Shown here: one piece after another, positions 1 through 11,200 of the stretch
How the letters are laid out: the number at the start of each line of letters is the position of its first letter
How positions within the stretch are numbered: position 1 is the stretch's first letter
Source: Isochrysis galbana
Lineage: Eukaryota; Haptophyta; Isochrysidales; Isochrysidaceae
Assembly: GCA_018136815.1 (NCBI GenBank)
Contig: CM030932.1
Span: 2,688,234-2,752,233 of the forward strand
Reading direction: 5' to 3'
Length of the DNA stretch: 64,000 nt
Made by a program: the position numbers and the translations under genes
The notes under the pieces: model-generated
The model's database searches: none
The model's input: the letters and a program-made list of their open reading frames with translations, nothing else
What the model was told of the DNA's origin: nothing

Positions 1-3000
1 CGGAATATCCGTTCCTGCCGACTTGTTGCTCCTTCGCGGTCGCGCTGTCACCAACGAGGCATGTCTGACTGGCGAGAGTGTGCCGCAAACAAAGGACGCC
101 CTAGTGATATCGCCGAAGGACATTGGCACACATCTCGACATACGTAAGGAGCACCGTGCGGCCATCCTATTTTCCGGGACGGAACTGATCCAACATGGCA
201 GCACTGACACCGGGGCAGGCAACGGCGAAGACCGATCCGCTTGCCGCGATGCTGATGATGCCATACACATCTGTCCAGAAATTCCCCCGCCGCCCGACGG
301 CGGATGTATATGCTACGTCTTAGCGACGGCTTTCTCGTCGTCCCAGGGGGAGCTGATGCGCTTGATCGAATTCTCTATGGATCAGGTGAGGCCATGCGCT
401 CGTCTGGAATATCAACGGTCAAGTAAGCATGCGGTCGATCACGAGCAACCATTACGATGTCTATGGCCCCGACGGCTCGGCCGCTTTTAGTGCCGCAAAG
501 CTGACCCATTCCTAAAGAGACACTGAGAGAGCTGTAAAGTGCAATCAAGGACTTCCGGGTCTTGCCTCGCCGTGGTGCCCCTCCCTTCTGCTACCTTGTG
601 GATTCTGAGTACCGGGGTGGCTGCTGCGTAGGTATCTTCGGATAAGTTGGAAACTCTTGGCTTGTTGCTATTGCTCCTCGCATTTGCCCTCGCCGCTGCC
701 AGCTATGTCTTCACACAAGGAGTCGCTGAGGGGAAGAAGTCCAAATATGAACTGGTGCATGAGCGGGACCTGCCAAATGCTGCCGAGGACCATTGCGCCT
801 CACTAGCGATGCTTTACTTGAGGGCATCGCCTCAACACCCAACCCTGCCTCTTTCGTACTATGCCGCACTTGCACGTTGGCCTCGATTATCTCCATGCCG
901 GCACCCTGTATCGCAGGCTCTGAAGTGCGCCCTCATCATCACGTCGGTCGTCCCGCCAGAGCTTCCCATGCAGACTGCCCTTGCAGTAAACACAGCGCTC
1001 ATGGCGCTTCACAAGGCGCAGGTATTCTGTACAGAACCATTCCGTGTCCCAATGGCGGGAAAAATCACCCATACACTCTTCGACAAGACGGGGACCATCA
1101 CGTCCGACGAACTTACCGCTCAAGGTCTCGTAAACGCGGATGATGAAGCCATCCCGGGTACGGCCGTCGCTGATGGTGAAGGCACTGACGCAGCTCATAC
1201 CGAGCTGAGCAAAAGCGCCTCGACAAGTCGGCGTAGTGGCGATGCTCCGGCGCGTGCCCTTGCACCGATGCCTACAGCATCCCAAGCGATTCTTACGGTC
1301 ATCGGTGGGTGTCACAGCCTCGCAACTGTTGGCGGTAGGATCACCGGGGACCCCATTGAGATCGCTGCACTCCGTGGCGTTGGCTGGAGATTCGATTCAG
1401 GCGTGGCAAAATGGCACGACATGGTGCCTGGTGCAGAGGCCATTGTGCGTGCAGCCGAGACGAGGCTTTCGCACACGGCGGTCCTCGCCAGCAGCACAGT
1501 GCATATTAATGCCCAGCATGCAAGATCGTCAGGAGCGGCAGCGAGCGTTTCACAACGAGGAACTCAAGCCACGGCCGGGTCGTCTTCGAGCGTAGCCTCA
1601 GTCGCAGCGGAAAGTCGCGCAGCACAGTACGCTCTCGACGCTGCAAAGGCGAAACTGATTCGCGCCAAAGAGAGGCGGGACGCCAAGGCCCGGCAGCAAG
1701 GTCAAGGTGGCATGCCCCTTCTTTCACTCGAGGTGCGGTGTGCCATGAGTACATGCGTTGGCGCCCCGTACCCCCATCGTCCTCTACGCACCGCCCAACC
1801 CTGCGCTTTGCGTTGCCATGTCTTGCTCACGCTCATCTCACTCTACCGGCAGGTAAGACCTATAGCTCGTCATCACTTCTCCTCTGCTCTACAGCGCATG
1901 TCGACTGTCGCCGTTGTGCGCAACTACAAAAGTGTGTCGGGAAGCATTGGCTCAGCAGTCTTGTGCCTCGTCAAGGGTTCGCCGGAGGCGGTTGGTCGGC
2001 TGCTACTCAAGGGGGACGGTGGCAAACCTCCTTGGTATGAAGCGACATACGAGGCCCTCGCGAGGTCTGGTGCCCGTGTGTTGGCGCTGGCTTACCGTGA
2101 AGTTTCAGGAGCCAGCGTAGATGACGCATCAAATTTAGCCCGGAAGCCGCGTGAGTGGGTCGAAACCGACTTGCGCTTCGCGGGGTTGCTCGCCTTCGGA
2201 TGCGCGGTGAGTGGAGATTCTTGATGCCATGCCTCGCGACGTCGCCTCTGATGGACCTTAGAAGCCGGCCACCAAAAGCGAACGAATGTAGTTTGACGCG
2301 CTCATTACCGGCTTTTCACGCAGACCGTTCTATGAAGTGCGATGTTGGGCGTTGCTCACCTTTTGTCTGTCAACCCCGCAGATACGCTCCGACTCCTCTG
2401 CAGTTATATACGCGCTCCGGCGGTCGGGTCATCTTGTCACAATGCTGACCGGCGACGCGCCGTTTACTGCACTTCATGTGGCACGGAGTGTGGGTATCTC
2501 TTCTCCGTCTGGCCAAGCACTTCTTCTCACGCGCCGATGCGAGGATGGAGACTTCTACTGGAAACCGGTGCCTGCAGGTGCCGTTATGGGCGAAGAAATG
2601 GGAACAATCCCCTTCAGTGTTGTTGGCGTCGGCGAGCTTCGAAAGAAGGGATTCGAGCTCCTTGTGATGGGCGACACGTGGTCAGAGCTGACGGCCGCAA
2701 AGGAGGACGCATGGAAGATGGCAGGGCTAGTTTCAGTCTTCGCACGGATGTCGCCGGAAGGCAAAGAACAAGTGTGCTGCCGAACCCTCCATCTTCCTGG
2801 GAATGGATTGTTCTTGCTCTCAACCCTCAATTCAGCTCCGAGGAGTGCATCTATGCATAGCTAAACAAGAGTTTCCGCTGTGGGAGGGAGAGCGTCCCAT
2901 GATATCGCCGCGTGCGCCGTGATGTGGGGCCTTATTTGGACAAGCGCGCCAATACTCATGAGCGCACCTGTGTAGTGATGCTTTCTTCCCTAAGATTTGA

Positions 3001-4553
3001 TCGTCACTTTGCTACAGGTAGTTCGCGCTCTGAATTCCCATGGTGCTCGCACTCTCATGTGTGGCGATGGAGGCAATGATGTGGGAGCCCTCAAAGCTGC
3101 TCATGTGGGCATCTCCCTACTCTCCGGCTTCGGCTCAGCGAACGTGTCTATACCATCACCAACCACCGATGCACCTTCGCCGGCCTCCAGCGCGGCCGGA
3201 TTTTCCGAGACAGCTCCAGCCTCTCGTTCATCAGACTATCAAAAACACCTTGCTGCATTTCACGCCGAATACAAGGATAAAGAGGATGAGGTAAAGCGCA
3301 AACTAGGTCCCTATACGCAGGAGGAGCGCGCTGCGCGCGAGGCACGCGGGCAGACGGGCTACATGACCTTGGTCATTGGGTCTGCATGGTGTGCTTTTAG
3401 CCGCATGCAGTCCGAGCTCGTCGCTGAGCGCCAGCGCCTTGCGCAAAAGCATGGGGTCTCGCCATCTGGCCGCGTACCTTCCTCCTTTGGAGATTCGTCC
3501 AACCGGGGCTTCCAAGATGTCGCTCTTTCGCGCGTGCTGTATGAAGAAAGTGACGGAGGTTCGATGCCAATGGTTCGTGTCGGCGACGCGTCTGTGGCGG
3601 CGCCGTTCACCTCGAAACTCCCATCCATTCGCTCCGCATGTGACGTGATCCGACAAGGTCATTGCGCGCTCGTGTCGACCGTTCAGCAGCAACAGATTTT
3701 GATACTACATTGCCTCATCTCAGCGTACTCACTCTCCGTACTTTCATTAGAGGGGTCGCGGTCCTCGGAGACGCAATTGCTCGCTTCAGGCGTGCTCCTC
3801 TCAATCGCATCAATCGCCTTCTCCTTTGCTCGACCTGTCGACACTCTTTCCGACGTCCTGCCCCTCCCTTCCATCTTCCACCCGGCCTTGTTCCTGTCCG
3901 TTCTTGGCCAACTTGCAATCCATGCCTCGTGCATGCTTGGCGCCGTCTCAATGGCTAAGAGAGCGATGGGGGAGGCGGCCATTTTGGAAGCGGTTGCGTC
4001 GGCACGTCTCGCCGACAAGCTGTATGAGGCAGGCGAGGAAGAGGCAGCCGCATCTGCACAAAGGCCAAATCTTTTGAACACGTTAGTCTTCCTTGTCGAG
4101 ACGGCACAGCAAGTGGCAGTCATGCTAGTCAACTACAAAGGCAGACCATGGATGAAAGGAGCTACCGAGAACCCTGCACTACTCTATTCGTTGGTCGCGC
4201 TTGCGTTTGGCGTCACTGCTTCCACATTGGAGATCGTCCCGCCGCTCAACGAGGCGCTTGGGCTCGTGCCGCTTCCAACCGAGGCGGAGCGCCTTTCGCT
4301 CCTTGGTCTTCTGGCGGCTACCTTGCTAGGGACACTGCTTTGGGATCGCCTTTGCGTGGCAATCTTTGCGCCCAAAATCTTTAGATGCCAGCTTGACGAG
4401 CTTGCCTCACTCTCGCTCTCTGACTTTTGGGGACCAAATGCTCTCCGCAACTTGGGCATAGCGCTTGGATTCATCTTTTGGCTCTTTTTTCTCGATGGCA
4501 ACATGCTTCTTTTATTCCCGGCCTATTTCATTTACCGCAAAATGGGCGCCTAA
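1..4553 (+). CDS. ATP13A1: P5A-type ATPase (ATP13A1/Spf1), 3' part
   Basis: ER-resident P5A-ATPases extract misinserted transmembrane helices from the ER membrane using ATP. The 5' end lies outside the window. Exons inferred from similarity: <1-385, 632-754, 917-1732, 1853-2206, 2382-2771 and 3018-4553. All five introns are phase 0 with GT-AG ends. Visible in order are the actuator motif LTGES, a membrane helix, the family motif VVPPELPMQTALAVNTAL, the phosphorylation motif DKTGT, the nucleotide-domain block HHFSSALQRMS followed by KGSPE, the P-domain block MLTGD, and the hinge GDGGNDVGALKAAHVG. A conserved run GDASVAAPFTSKL then opens the C-terminal membrane domain, and the protein ends with several hydrophobic helices. 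Two poorly conserved insertions are present: an Ala/Ser/Lys-rich one before 1732, and one of about 180 residues after the hinge. The usual GDGTND reads GDGGND here. The family assignment is certain. Confidence 0.95.
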
Positions 4554-4926
4554 GGCGGAGCACCAGGCGGACGATGCGGCCGCTGAGCTCAGAGAAGCAA
4601 AGAGAGAGCTGTATGCATCACACCACACTAGACATGTCACCTCCGTTCATCTTCCATTCGCGCCCAGCCACCCAACTCACCCCAGCATACGTGCCGATAT
4701 GAACACGCTATGACAACCCTGATAGAGCACTCAGAATCCGCACGCCGCATGAGCTCCAGTGAATCCTTGGCACTGCCAGGTTGGCACTTCCCTCTGCGCC
4801 CTCAATGCCGCTAGTTGTCACGTACGTAGTCGCCGAGCGCGAGGATGTAGTATAAGCGGACGTGTAGGTCTAGTCGCTGCGTTCCTCATCGCGTGCGCTA
4901 GTGTGATCACGTGATCCGGATGATAG

Positions 4927-5082
4927 ATGAATCATGTGAATAGTGAATAGTGAATAATTTTCAAGTATTCATGAGTTTTGCTGTCATGGCAATCATGAAT
5001 GGGGTAATAGTGAGCGCATCGCTATCACGACTCATGAATACTTGGCAAATGCTCTATTCACCCTCTATTCACCATGAATAGA
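4927..5082. repeat. AT-rich imperfect palindrome
   Basis: The left arm (about 4927-4975) contains repeated GTGAATA units ending in CAAGTATTCATGAG. The right arm (about 5030-5082) carries the inverted counterpart CTCATGAATACTTGG followed by CTATTCACC units. The arms are roughly 50 bases and flank a loop of about 55 bases. It is markedly more AT-rich than its surroundings and may be a small foldback or MITE-like element. Confidence 0.6.
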
Positions 5083-5138
5083 GCCTATTCGAGGAACGTC
5101 TTGGTCTTGTGTCGGACTCTAGCGTTCTTTCGTCTTCA

Positions 5139-5670
5139 ACTAAGTTTATACTTAGCGTTCGCCCATGGGGGGGCACGAGCCCCCCCCCCCCCTCCCCTCT
5201 CCACTCCTCCCCTGCCATGGGGGAGGAACCACCTATGCTCTTGGCATGCCTGATGACTTGCCAGGAGCACAATGCCCTGCTGCCTGCTGACCCAGGCTTC
5301 TCTCACTAGCAGGCTCGCGTCCTAGCCTGTCGTGGCCAGCCCGTCGCTCCAACCCCAACCCCCCCTCCCCCCCTGGCCGACAGGCAGACAGGTGCAGAGT
5401 GGGGGCCCCTGAGGCTCAGGAGCGCCAGCGAGGGAGAGGCAAGGGCAGGGGAGGCCAGGGCCCAGCCCCAGCCTCCTCTGCCCCCTGAGCCCCTGAGCTG
5501 GCCTCCAGGAGCCTCCAGGGGTCCAGGGGTCGGCAGGGGCGGCTGCAGGCCTGTCCCTAGCGCGCCATCGCGCGTGCCGCAGGAGAGTGGAGAGCGCGCG
5601 CGGAGCAGGGGGTGGGCGGAGCAAGAGCTCCGCTCACCGAAAAATAGGTAAGTCCCGCGCCTGTTTATAG
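5139..5670 (+). repeat. dispersed repeat family A, copy 1
   Basis: The copy starts at the palindrome CTAAGTTTATACTTAG. It runs through a block with CGCCCATGGGGG, a block rich in CCAGCCCCAGCCTCC, and a block GCGCGCCATCGCGCG. It ends near CACCGAAAAATAGGTAAG. The same order of blocks occurs in reverse at about 51770-52292. Separated halves occur at 50996-51170 (reverse) and 51250-51480 (forward). A related block occurs at 6640-6800. No coding capacity was recognised, so it is probably a non-autonomous transposon. Confidence 0.7.
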
Positions 5671-5689
5671 GATGAGGATAACAACTAAC

Positions 5690-5900
5690 TTTATAGTTGG
5701 TCGCCATGGAGCGCGCCGCCGCTCCCCACCTCTCCTTCGGGTCCCCCACCGCGGGCGCCCCCGTAGCACCCATGGAGCTGTCGCTGGCGAAGCGACCGCG
5801 TCCACCCGCAGAGGCCGAGCAAGTGAGCGTGACCCCGGTCGCGCCACACGGCCCGTGGCCCCGGCCACACCAGCCACAGCAGCCATGCTGGCCCAGAAGG
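5690..5900 (+). mobile_element. transposon ORF 5' remnant
   Basis: A short segment with a start codon at 5706 encodes MERAAAPHLS and later VAPHGPWPRP. A reverse-strand segment at 52390-52610 encodes MERAADAP and the same VAPHGPWPRP. A further related start occurs at 22276 (MVRAPTAPL). The three share sequence around the start codon and a Pro/Arg-rich composition, which indicates the 5' end of a repeated coding element. No reverse transcriptase or transposase domain follows in any copy. Confidence 0.4.
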
Positions 5901-7097
5901 CGTTTATGCTTTTGTTTGACTGCCACAGGAAGGAATACCAAACAACAGGCCTGCCCCAGCCCGCCCCCTGCGCTTGGCCCGACGTAGTGCACACGCCCCC
6001 CCCCCCCCCCCCCCGATACCAAAGACAAAGGAATGTGGGGGCTAGTGTGTCGTGGATAAAGGGAGCCTCTCCGCGCCGCACGCTCTATCTACCCTTAGAG
6101 CGCGCTCCCTTTCGCGCCCTGTCTCCCCTCCCCTTCCGCCGCGTGTTCTATCTTAAGAGCGTGTCTCCCCAACACCCCGTACCTCTCCTCTCCTCCCGCC
6201 CCGAGTTCCCGCGCACGCAAGTCACAGCCGGGATTCCTTCCTTCCGTTCCCTCGTATCCTTTCGACGTTCCCTTGTTTCCTTGGCCAGAGAGGACGGGAG
6301 AGTCCCCGCGCCTCGCCGCCTCCCGCAATCCCTCCAGCGCCCGCCCCCTCCCCGCTCCATTAGTTTTCCCTCTGTTCCTATAGTTTTCCCGAGAGTGCTC
6401 CCATCGTCCCGTGTTCTTTTCCACTTCTGTTTCTGCTTCCCGGGAACTATCAGTAAAACTGATAGGGTCATGGGGGCCCCGTGCCCCCCTTCCTCCATCG
6501 CAGACAACCCCTGGGTGGGCCTGCACACTCAACCTCAGCCCCTGCCTGCTGGCAGGGGCTGAGTTGACATCACTCTGGCCCAGACCCTCGCCGAGCGCGC
6601 GCCGCGCGCCGCACGCACTCGCCTGCACTGGCCCTCGCTCGTACTGACCCCCACTCCACCACTGAGCCACAGACCACGTGAGCCGACAGGAAGGCACCCA
6701 GGGCCAGCGAGGCCAGCGAGGGAGAAGCAGGAGAGGCCAGGGGCCCAGCCCCAGCCTCCATTGCCCCCTGAGCTGGCCCAGCTGGCCCTCTGGGGGGACC
6801 CGAGGGGCCCCTCAGAGGGGGACCATGGCGCGCGCAGGCATCGCACGCCCGTAGGAGAACGAAGAGAACGACGAAAAAAGCACGACAAAAAAGACACGAT
6901 CTGACACACAAAAAGGTAATACTCACGCCTGTTTACGGTATGTTTTCAGGCCGACACCTCGAGCGACATGCGAATGCCGCGAAAGCGCGGCGACACTTGA
7001 AAAAGACGCGAGAAGAGGGGGCCGAGACCTCCCAGGGGCACGAAGTGTCACAAGCAACAGGCGTTTACGTTTGTTTTGCCACAGGAACACCACACCA

Positions 7098-7290
7098 ACA
7101 GGTCTGCCCCAGCCCACCCCCTGCACTTGGCCCGTTGTAGTGCACGCGGCCCCCCCCCCCGATACTAAAGACAAAGGAATGAAGGGGGTAGTGTAAGGGA
7201 GTGAGTGAACTGGGGTATAGGCGATGTCGTTAGTGAGTACCGTGAGTACGTGGACCCGTATAGCTAGCATGAGTAGCCCGAATCTTCAGA
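7098..7290 (+). repeat. dispersed repeat family B copy
   Basis: Family B runs from an AGGCCTGCCC-like edge, through GTAGTGCAC and AAAGGAATGAAGG, to GGCGATGTCG. It ends in GAATCTTCAGATG followed by a T-rich stretch. Other copies or fragments are at 5945-6045, 7550-7650, 21786-22203 (an inverted pair), 33003-33110 (reverse), 42558-42782 and 52795-52830. The constant 3' edge with T-rich tail suggests either a short retroposon or a MITE. Confidence 0.65.
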
Positions 7291-8219
7291 TGTTTTATTA
7301 TCTGTTTCTGCTTCCCGCGACATCGCTAGGACGCCCCGTTCGTGCCCCCGTTCTGTCTCCCATCTGCCCCTGTCCGTCATGCCCAGCCATGGCTCGCCCG
7401 TGCCGTCCCGTGTGCTCCCGTCCCGTGCCGCCTCCGGTCGCTCGTCCCGCCCCTCTCGTCCCGCGATTCATACATCCCATGTTACAGACCCACAACCACA
7501 ACCTCACACAGACTCACTACCACAGCTACTCCACAGCCCACCACATAGTGTAAATAAAGGGAGTGAGTGTTCTGGGGTATAGGCGATGGCGTGAGTCGGT
7601 ACCGTGAGTGTGTGGTCCTTTATAGCTAGCGGTAGTAGCGCCTGAATCTTCAAATGTATTTTTTAGAACCGCGATGTGTGCGCCGTGCCTCGCCTACGCC
7701 ACAGTGTTTTCCTCAGCATGAGCACCACCGCAATATAAATGCAGAAATGAGCAAATTGGAAATGTAGAGTGCAAGTCAAGTACTGGCCTTCTCGAATTCA
7801 CTTCTGTTTCAACAAAATCTTCACATTGACATCGAGTCTGAGGTGAAAGGTGTGTGGGGAAGCAGTGGAGGCAGATGGGCACACGCAAACGCGAGTGGAA
7901 TCCACCTCCATTCATTCTTCACGTGTTTGCCAGCTCTCCTCTCATCTGTCTCGATGTCGAATGCAGAGAGTTGCTAGTGCGCAATGTGCCTTGGAAGCTA
8001 ATGAATGGGTTGGAATGGCTTGCAAGTATAGTTCAAGAGGTGCCAAACAACCAACCACGCACCGTGAGCTCAAGCCAATACGTGGGGTGTGAGCTTCTCG
8101 AATGATATGTATTGCAGTGCAGCTACAGTGCGTGACATGATACCATTCAAAGTGAAAGCAAGATGGCTGCACCTCGCTATTTGAGTCGCTATTTGAGATG
8201 CAGAAGCATCTCGACCACA

Positions 8220-11200
8220 TCACACGACTCTTCTGACGCCAATGACCTGGCTTCGCGGAGGCTCGTCATCCTCGTCCAACCCGGCTAGATGAGGACGTAT
8301 CGCTCTGGCTGCTTCTAGCGGTGAGAGGAATGCACATCCAAGCAAAAGATCTATCATCGGGACGTCGATCTCGGTGCCGCGAGTTTCAAGTGCACACCTC
8401 GTCAAGTGATCGTGCAGTCTAGATGCGAATGGGGCCAGCTCGCTCATGTCGGTCAAAGTGCGTAGCGCCAGTAAGGGACGGCGGCGACCATCCGGGGATG
8501 GAGCGAGAAGGCTACCACCCGACGGACGACGTGAGAAAGATAGATCAGCCAGCGGCGGGCGCGTGATCGCTCCACTGCCCGATGGACGAGTTGGAGATAT
8601 GCTGATTGCCATCGACGACGGTGGGGCTTCCGTGGGTGGCGAGGAAGGGCGTGTTGCCGGCCGCAGTGCTGCAAGTGGCGCGAGGAGCGCCGCAAATTCG
8701 GAAGCACTGGGTCCATAAGGCGGGGGCGAAGAAGTCCCACCACTCCTAGGAACGAACATCCAGCCAAAAGGCGCAAAATCATCAGGAAGGACCGTGAGCA
8801 GCATATCCACAAGTTGGCATGCCGCAAGTAGAAGCGCAGGTTGTGCGGCAGACGGATTCAAGAGTACACGCTGCAGTTCAGCCATGGCTATGGGCCAAAG
8901 TGACGTGAGATTTTCTGGGGCGACGCGAACTGCTAGTACGCGAGCGCATTGCATGGCTCCGACCTATATCATGAGCAACATCATGAGGGAGATCGAGCTG
9001 AGCGGCAAGTGGGGCCAGAGTGAGGACCGCCGGTTGCATACCGCGACCGATATCACATCCCACCGCAACTATATGCCACCGCCCGCAAGCAGCGACCGCT
9101 TGGAACTCACCTGAACGACCCAGCGCACGGAACTAGCTGAATCCCCCGCGGTAGACCCAAACTTGAAGGCGGCAACCAATCGATCGATCAGCATACCTTG
9201 AAGAGCACCTACGTATTGATTTCGCTCACCCACCCAAAGCGCAAAAGAAAGGCGGCGAAGCAGGTCAGCTTGTGCCTCGGCCTCCTGAGCTCGCGATGCG
9301 AACCAACCTGCAGTAATGCCCGTCTTCCCAGCCAACAACGTCGAGATTGCCACCTTGGGCGTCTCGAGACAGAGGAAAGCATTCACGGCCCGAGCCCACA
9401 GGGGAAGTGTGCGACGGGAGAGGCCCGCGAAGAATCCTGGGGAGCCAAAGAGGCGCCCAACAGGCTTACGCCACGCCCGCGTTGTTGAGGGCACAGCGAT
9501 GACCCGAAGTAATACCAAAAGCGCTGCATGCGCGAGGCGCTCAGTGCGTGCTCGAGGAGCCCCACCACTAACCACAGTTTCGAGGGGTGACATAACAGCG
9601 GGAAGGAGCGCAACCAATAGCTCCATGGCGTGCTCTCGTCCCGATGGTTTCGGAGGAAAGAGTGCTGAGAGAAGAGGCATCATCGTGCGCTCGAGCCCGA
9701 GCAAGCACAGGACGCCCATGTCCGTTTCGTCCCATCCTGCGCAGTGAGGGCCCAGATCCAATAGGGGTGCATCGGGATCTCGTGGTGAACGATCAGCTCC
9801 ACCGGCTCGTTCGGGCCGGCGGGCGGAGCGCGAGAGCTGGGAGGCTAACGCGCGAAGTAGCAGCTCCGCCACATCTTTCGCCTGCGACAATGAAATGAAT
9901 GAATTGCATGAGTGAAAGGCCACAGAATGGAGTGGTCGCTCGTGTGTCACCACGTAGCCAAGGGCGCCGACTGCCCAAGTGCGCTGCTTTTCGAAGCTTG
10001 GCGAACAACCTGTTTCGACAGCAAGCATAAAGAACACTAACGCGCAACCAGCGGACGGGCCATCATCAAGATTTGTGGGGTCACTTGCCACACAACGTGC
10101 CCCACGACGCCTCCGTCCATAACCCCTTGTGTTGGGTGCGGCTCACCTCGTGCCTCTCCCGTGACTTCGTGAGTGGAGATGCGTCGCCCATCTCGTTCAT
10201 TCGTTGAACCCACTCCCACAAGATCACTGCCAGTCCTACCGGCGCGTATGGTAATGCAGCCACACCACCTCGCAGCAGGGCCACCAACCGCGGCCATGCC
10301 TCCGCTAGTGAGCGAACGGGTTGCGCAGTTTGTACATAACGGCATAGGAAGCGCAGCGAGACGTGCAACGGCACTCGCACAGGAGAAGCGCCCGGGCGGC
10401 CTTGCTGGACGATCTCAGCCGCCGTGCCGATGATCTGATTTGGAGTTGAATCCGGCAACTGAGGGAAGAAGAGGGAGACATCAATGAAAATGCTGCCAGT
10501 GGACCAACGTCTCCCCCGGGGGGCATGAGAGTAAACCAACATACTCCTAACACAGGTTGACTTCGCTGGGAAAAGGCAAGGCGTGTCAGGGGAAGACCGG
10601 TCTGCATGCGCCCTCCTAAGAATCCAGTTTAGCCACAACGGCGGTCAGCGCAGCGAGATTGTCTGAAGCACACGTCAGCTCCTCCGGCCAATGTTAAGGA
10701 GAGCCAATGGCCAGTTGCACTTCAATCCGTACCTGGGAGAGTAGCTCAAGCAATGCCTCCTCATTTACCCCGCCGCCGTAGTTCATGTCATAACTGCGGG
10801 CACGACCCTCCGCTTCATTCGGACAGGCAATCGTCACGAAAGCATTTTTGGGGCTGTAAGCGAAAGGGAAATATTCTCTATCACAACCGTGTGGTCTAGC
10901 GCTTCCGGGGGGGGCGTCTAAGGTTTGATGATTGAGTTCCGTCATTGCGGCCTGCATTCCGATCCTGGGTGCCGTAGCTGCATGCGGTGGAGCTCCGGGA
11001 GCGCTACCCGCGGCGCCCATATCAAGTTCGACGAGAACTTTCGCCGAACCCATGCAATGTTGTTCCCACACATACAAAACGGATGCCAGAAGTTCTCTCC
11101 GACAATGTGAGGCGAGCAAGGCCAGGGGTGCGAGAGCTAGCTGGCGTGAATGTGCGTCATTAGGCGGAGCCGCACGCCATGCGTGTAGCAAAGCCCAAAG

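Larger units (their letters stand above)
4554..8219. other. repeat-rich intergenic region
   Basis: No convincing host gene is visible between the ATPase stop and the end of DOP1. The region holds an AT-rich imperfect palindrome (4927-5082), a copy of dispersed family A (5139-5670), a start-codon-containing transposon remnant (5690-5900) and copies of family B (5945-6045, 7098-7290, 7550-7650), which are listed separately. From 6100 to 6480 the sequence is pyrimidine-rich without recognisable coding. From 7670 to 8219 I see only short open frames. Confidence 0.6.

Noticed and set aside
5306..6028. Gly/Arg-rich 240-residue reverse frame
   Set aside because: It lies wholly inside dispersed repeats and includes the translation of a C-run; it is a by-product of GC-rich DNA.
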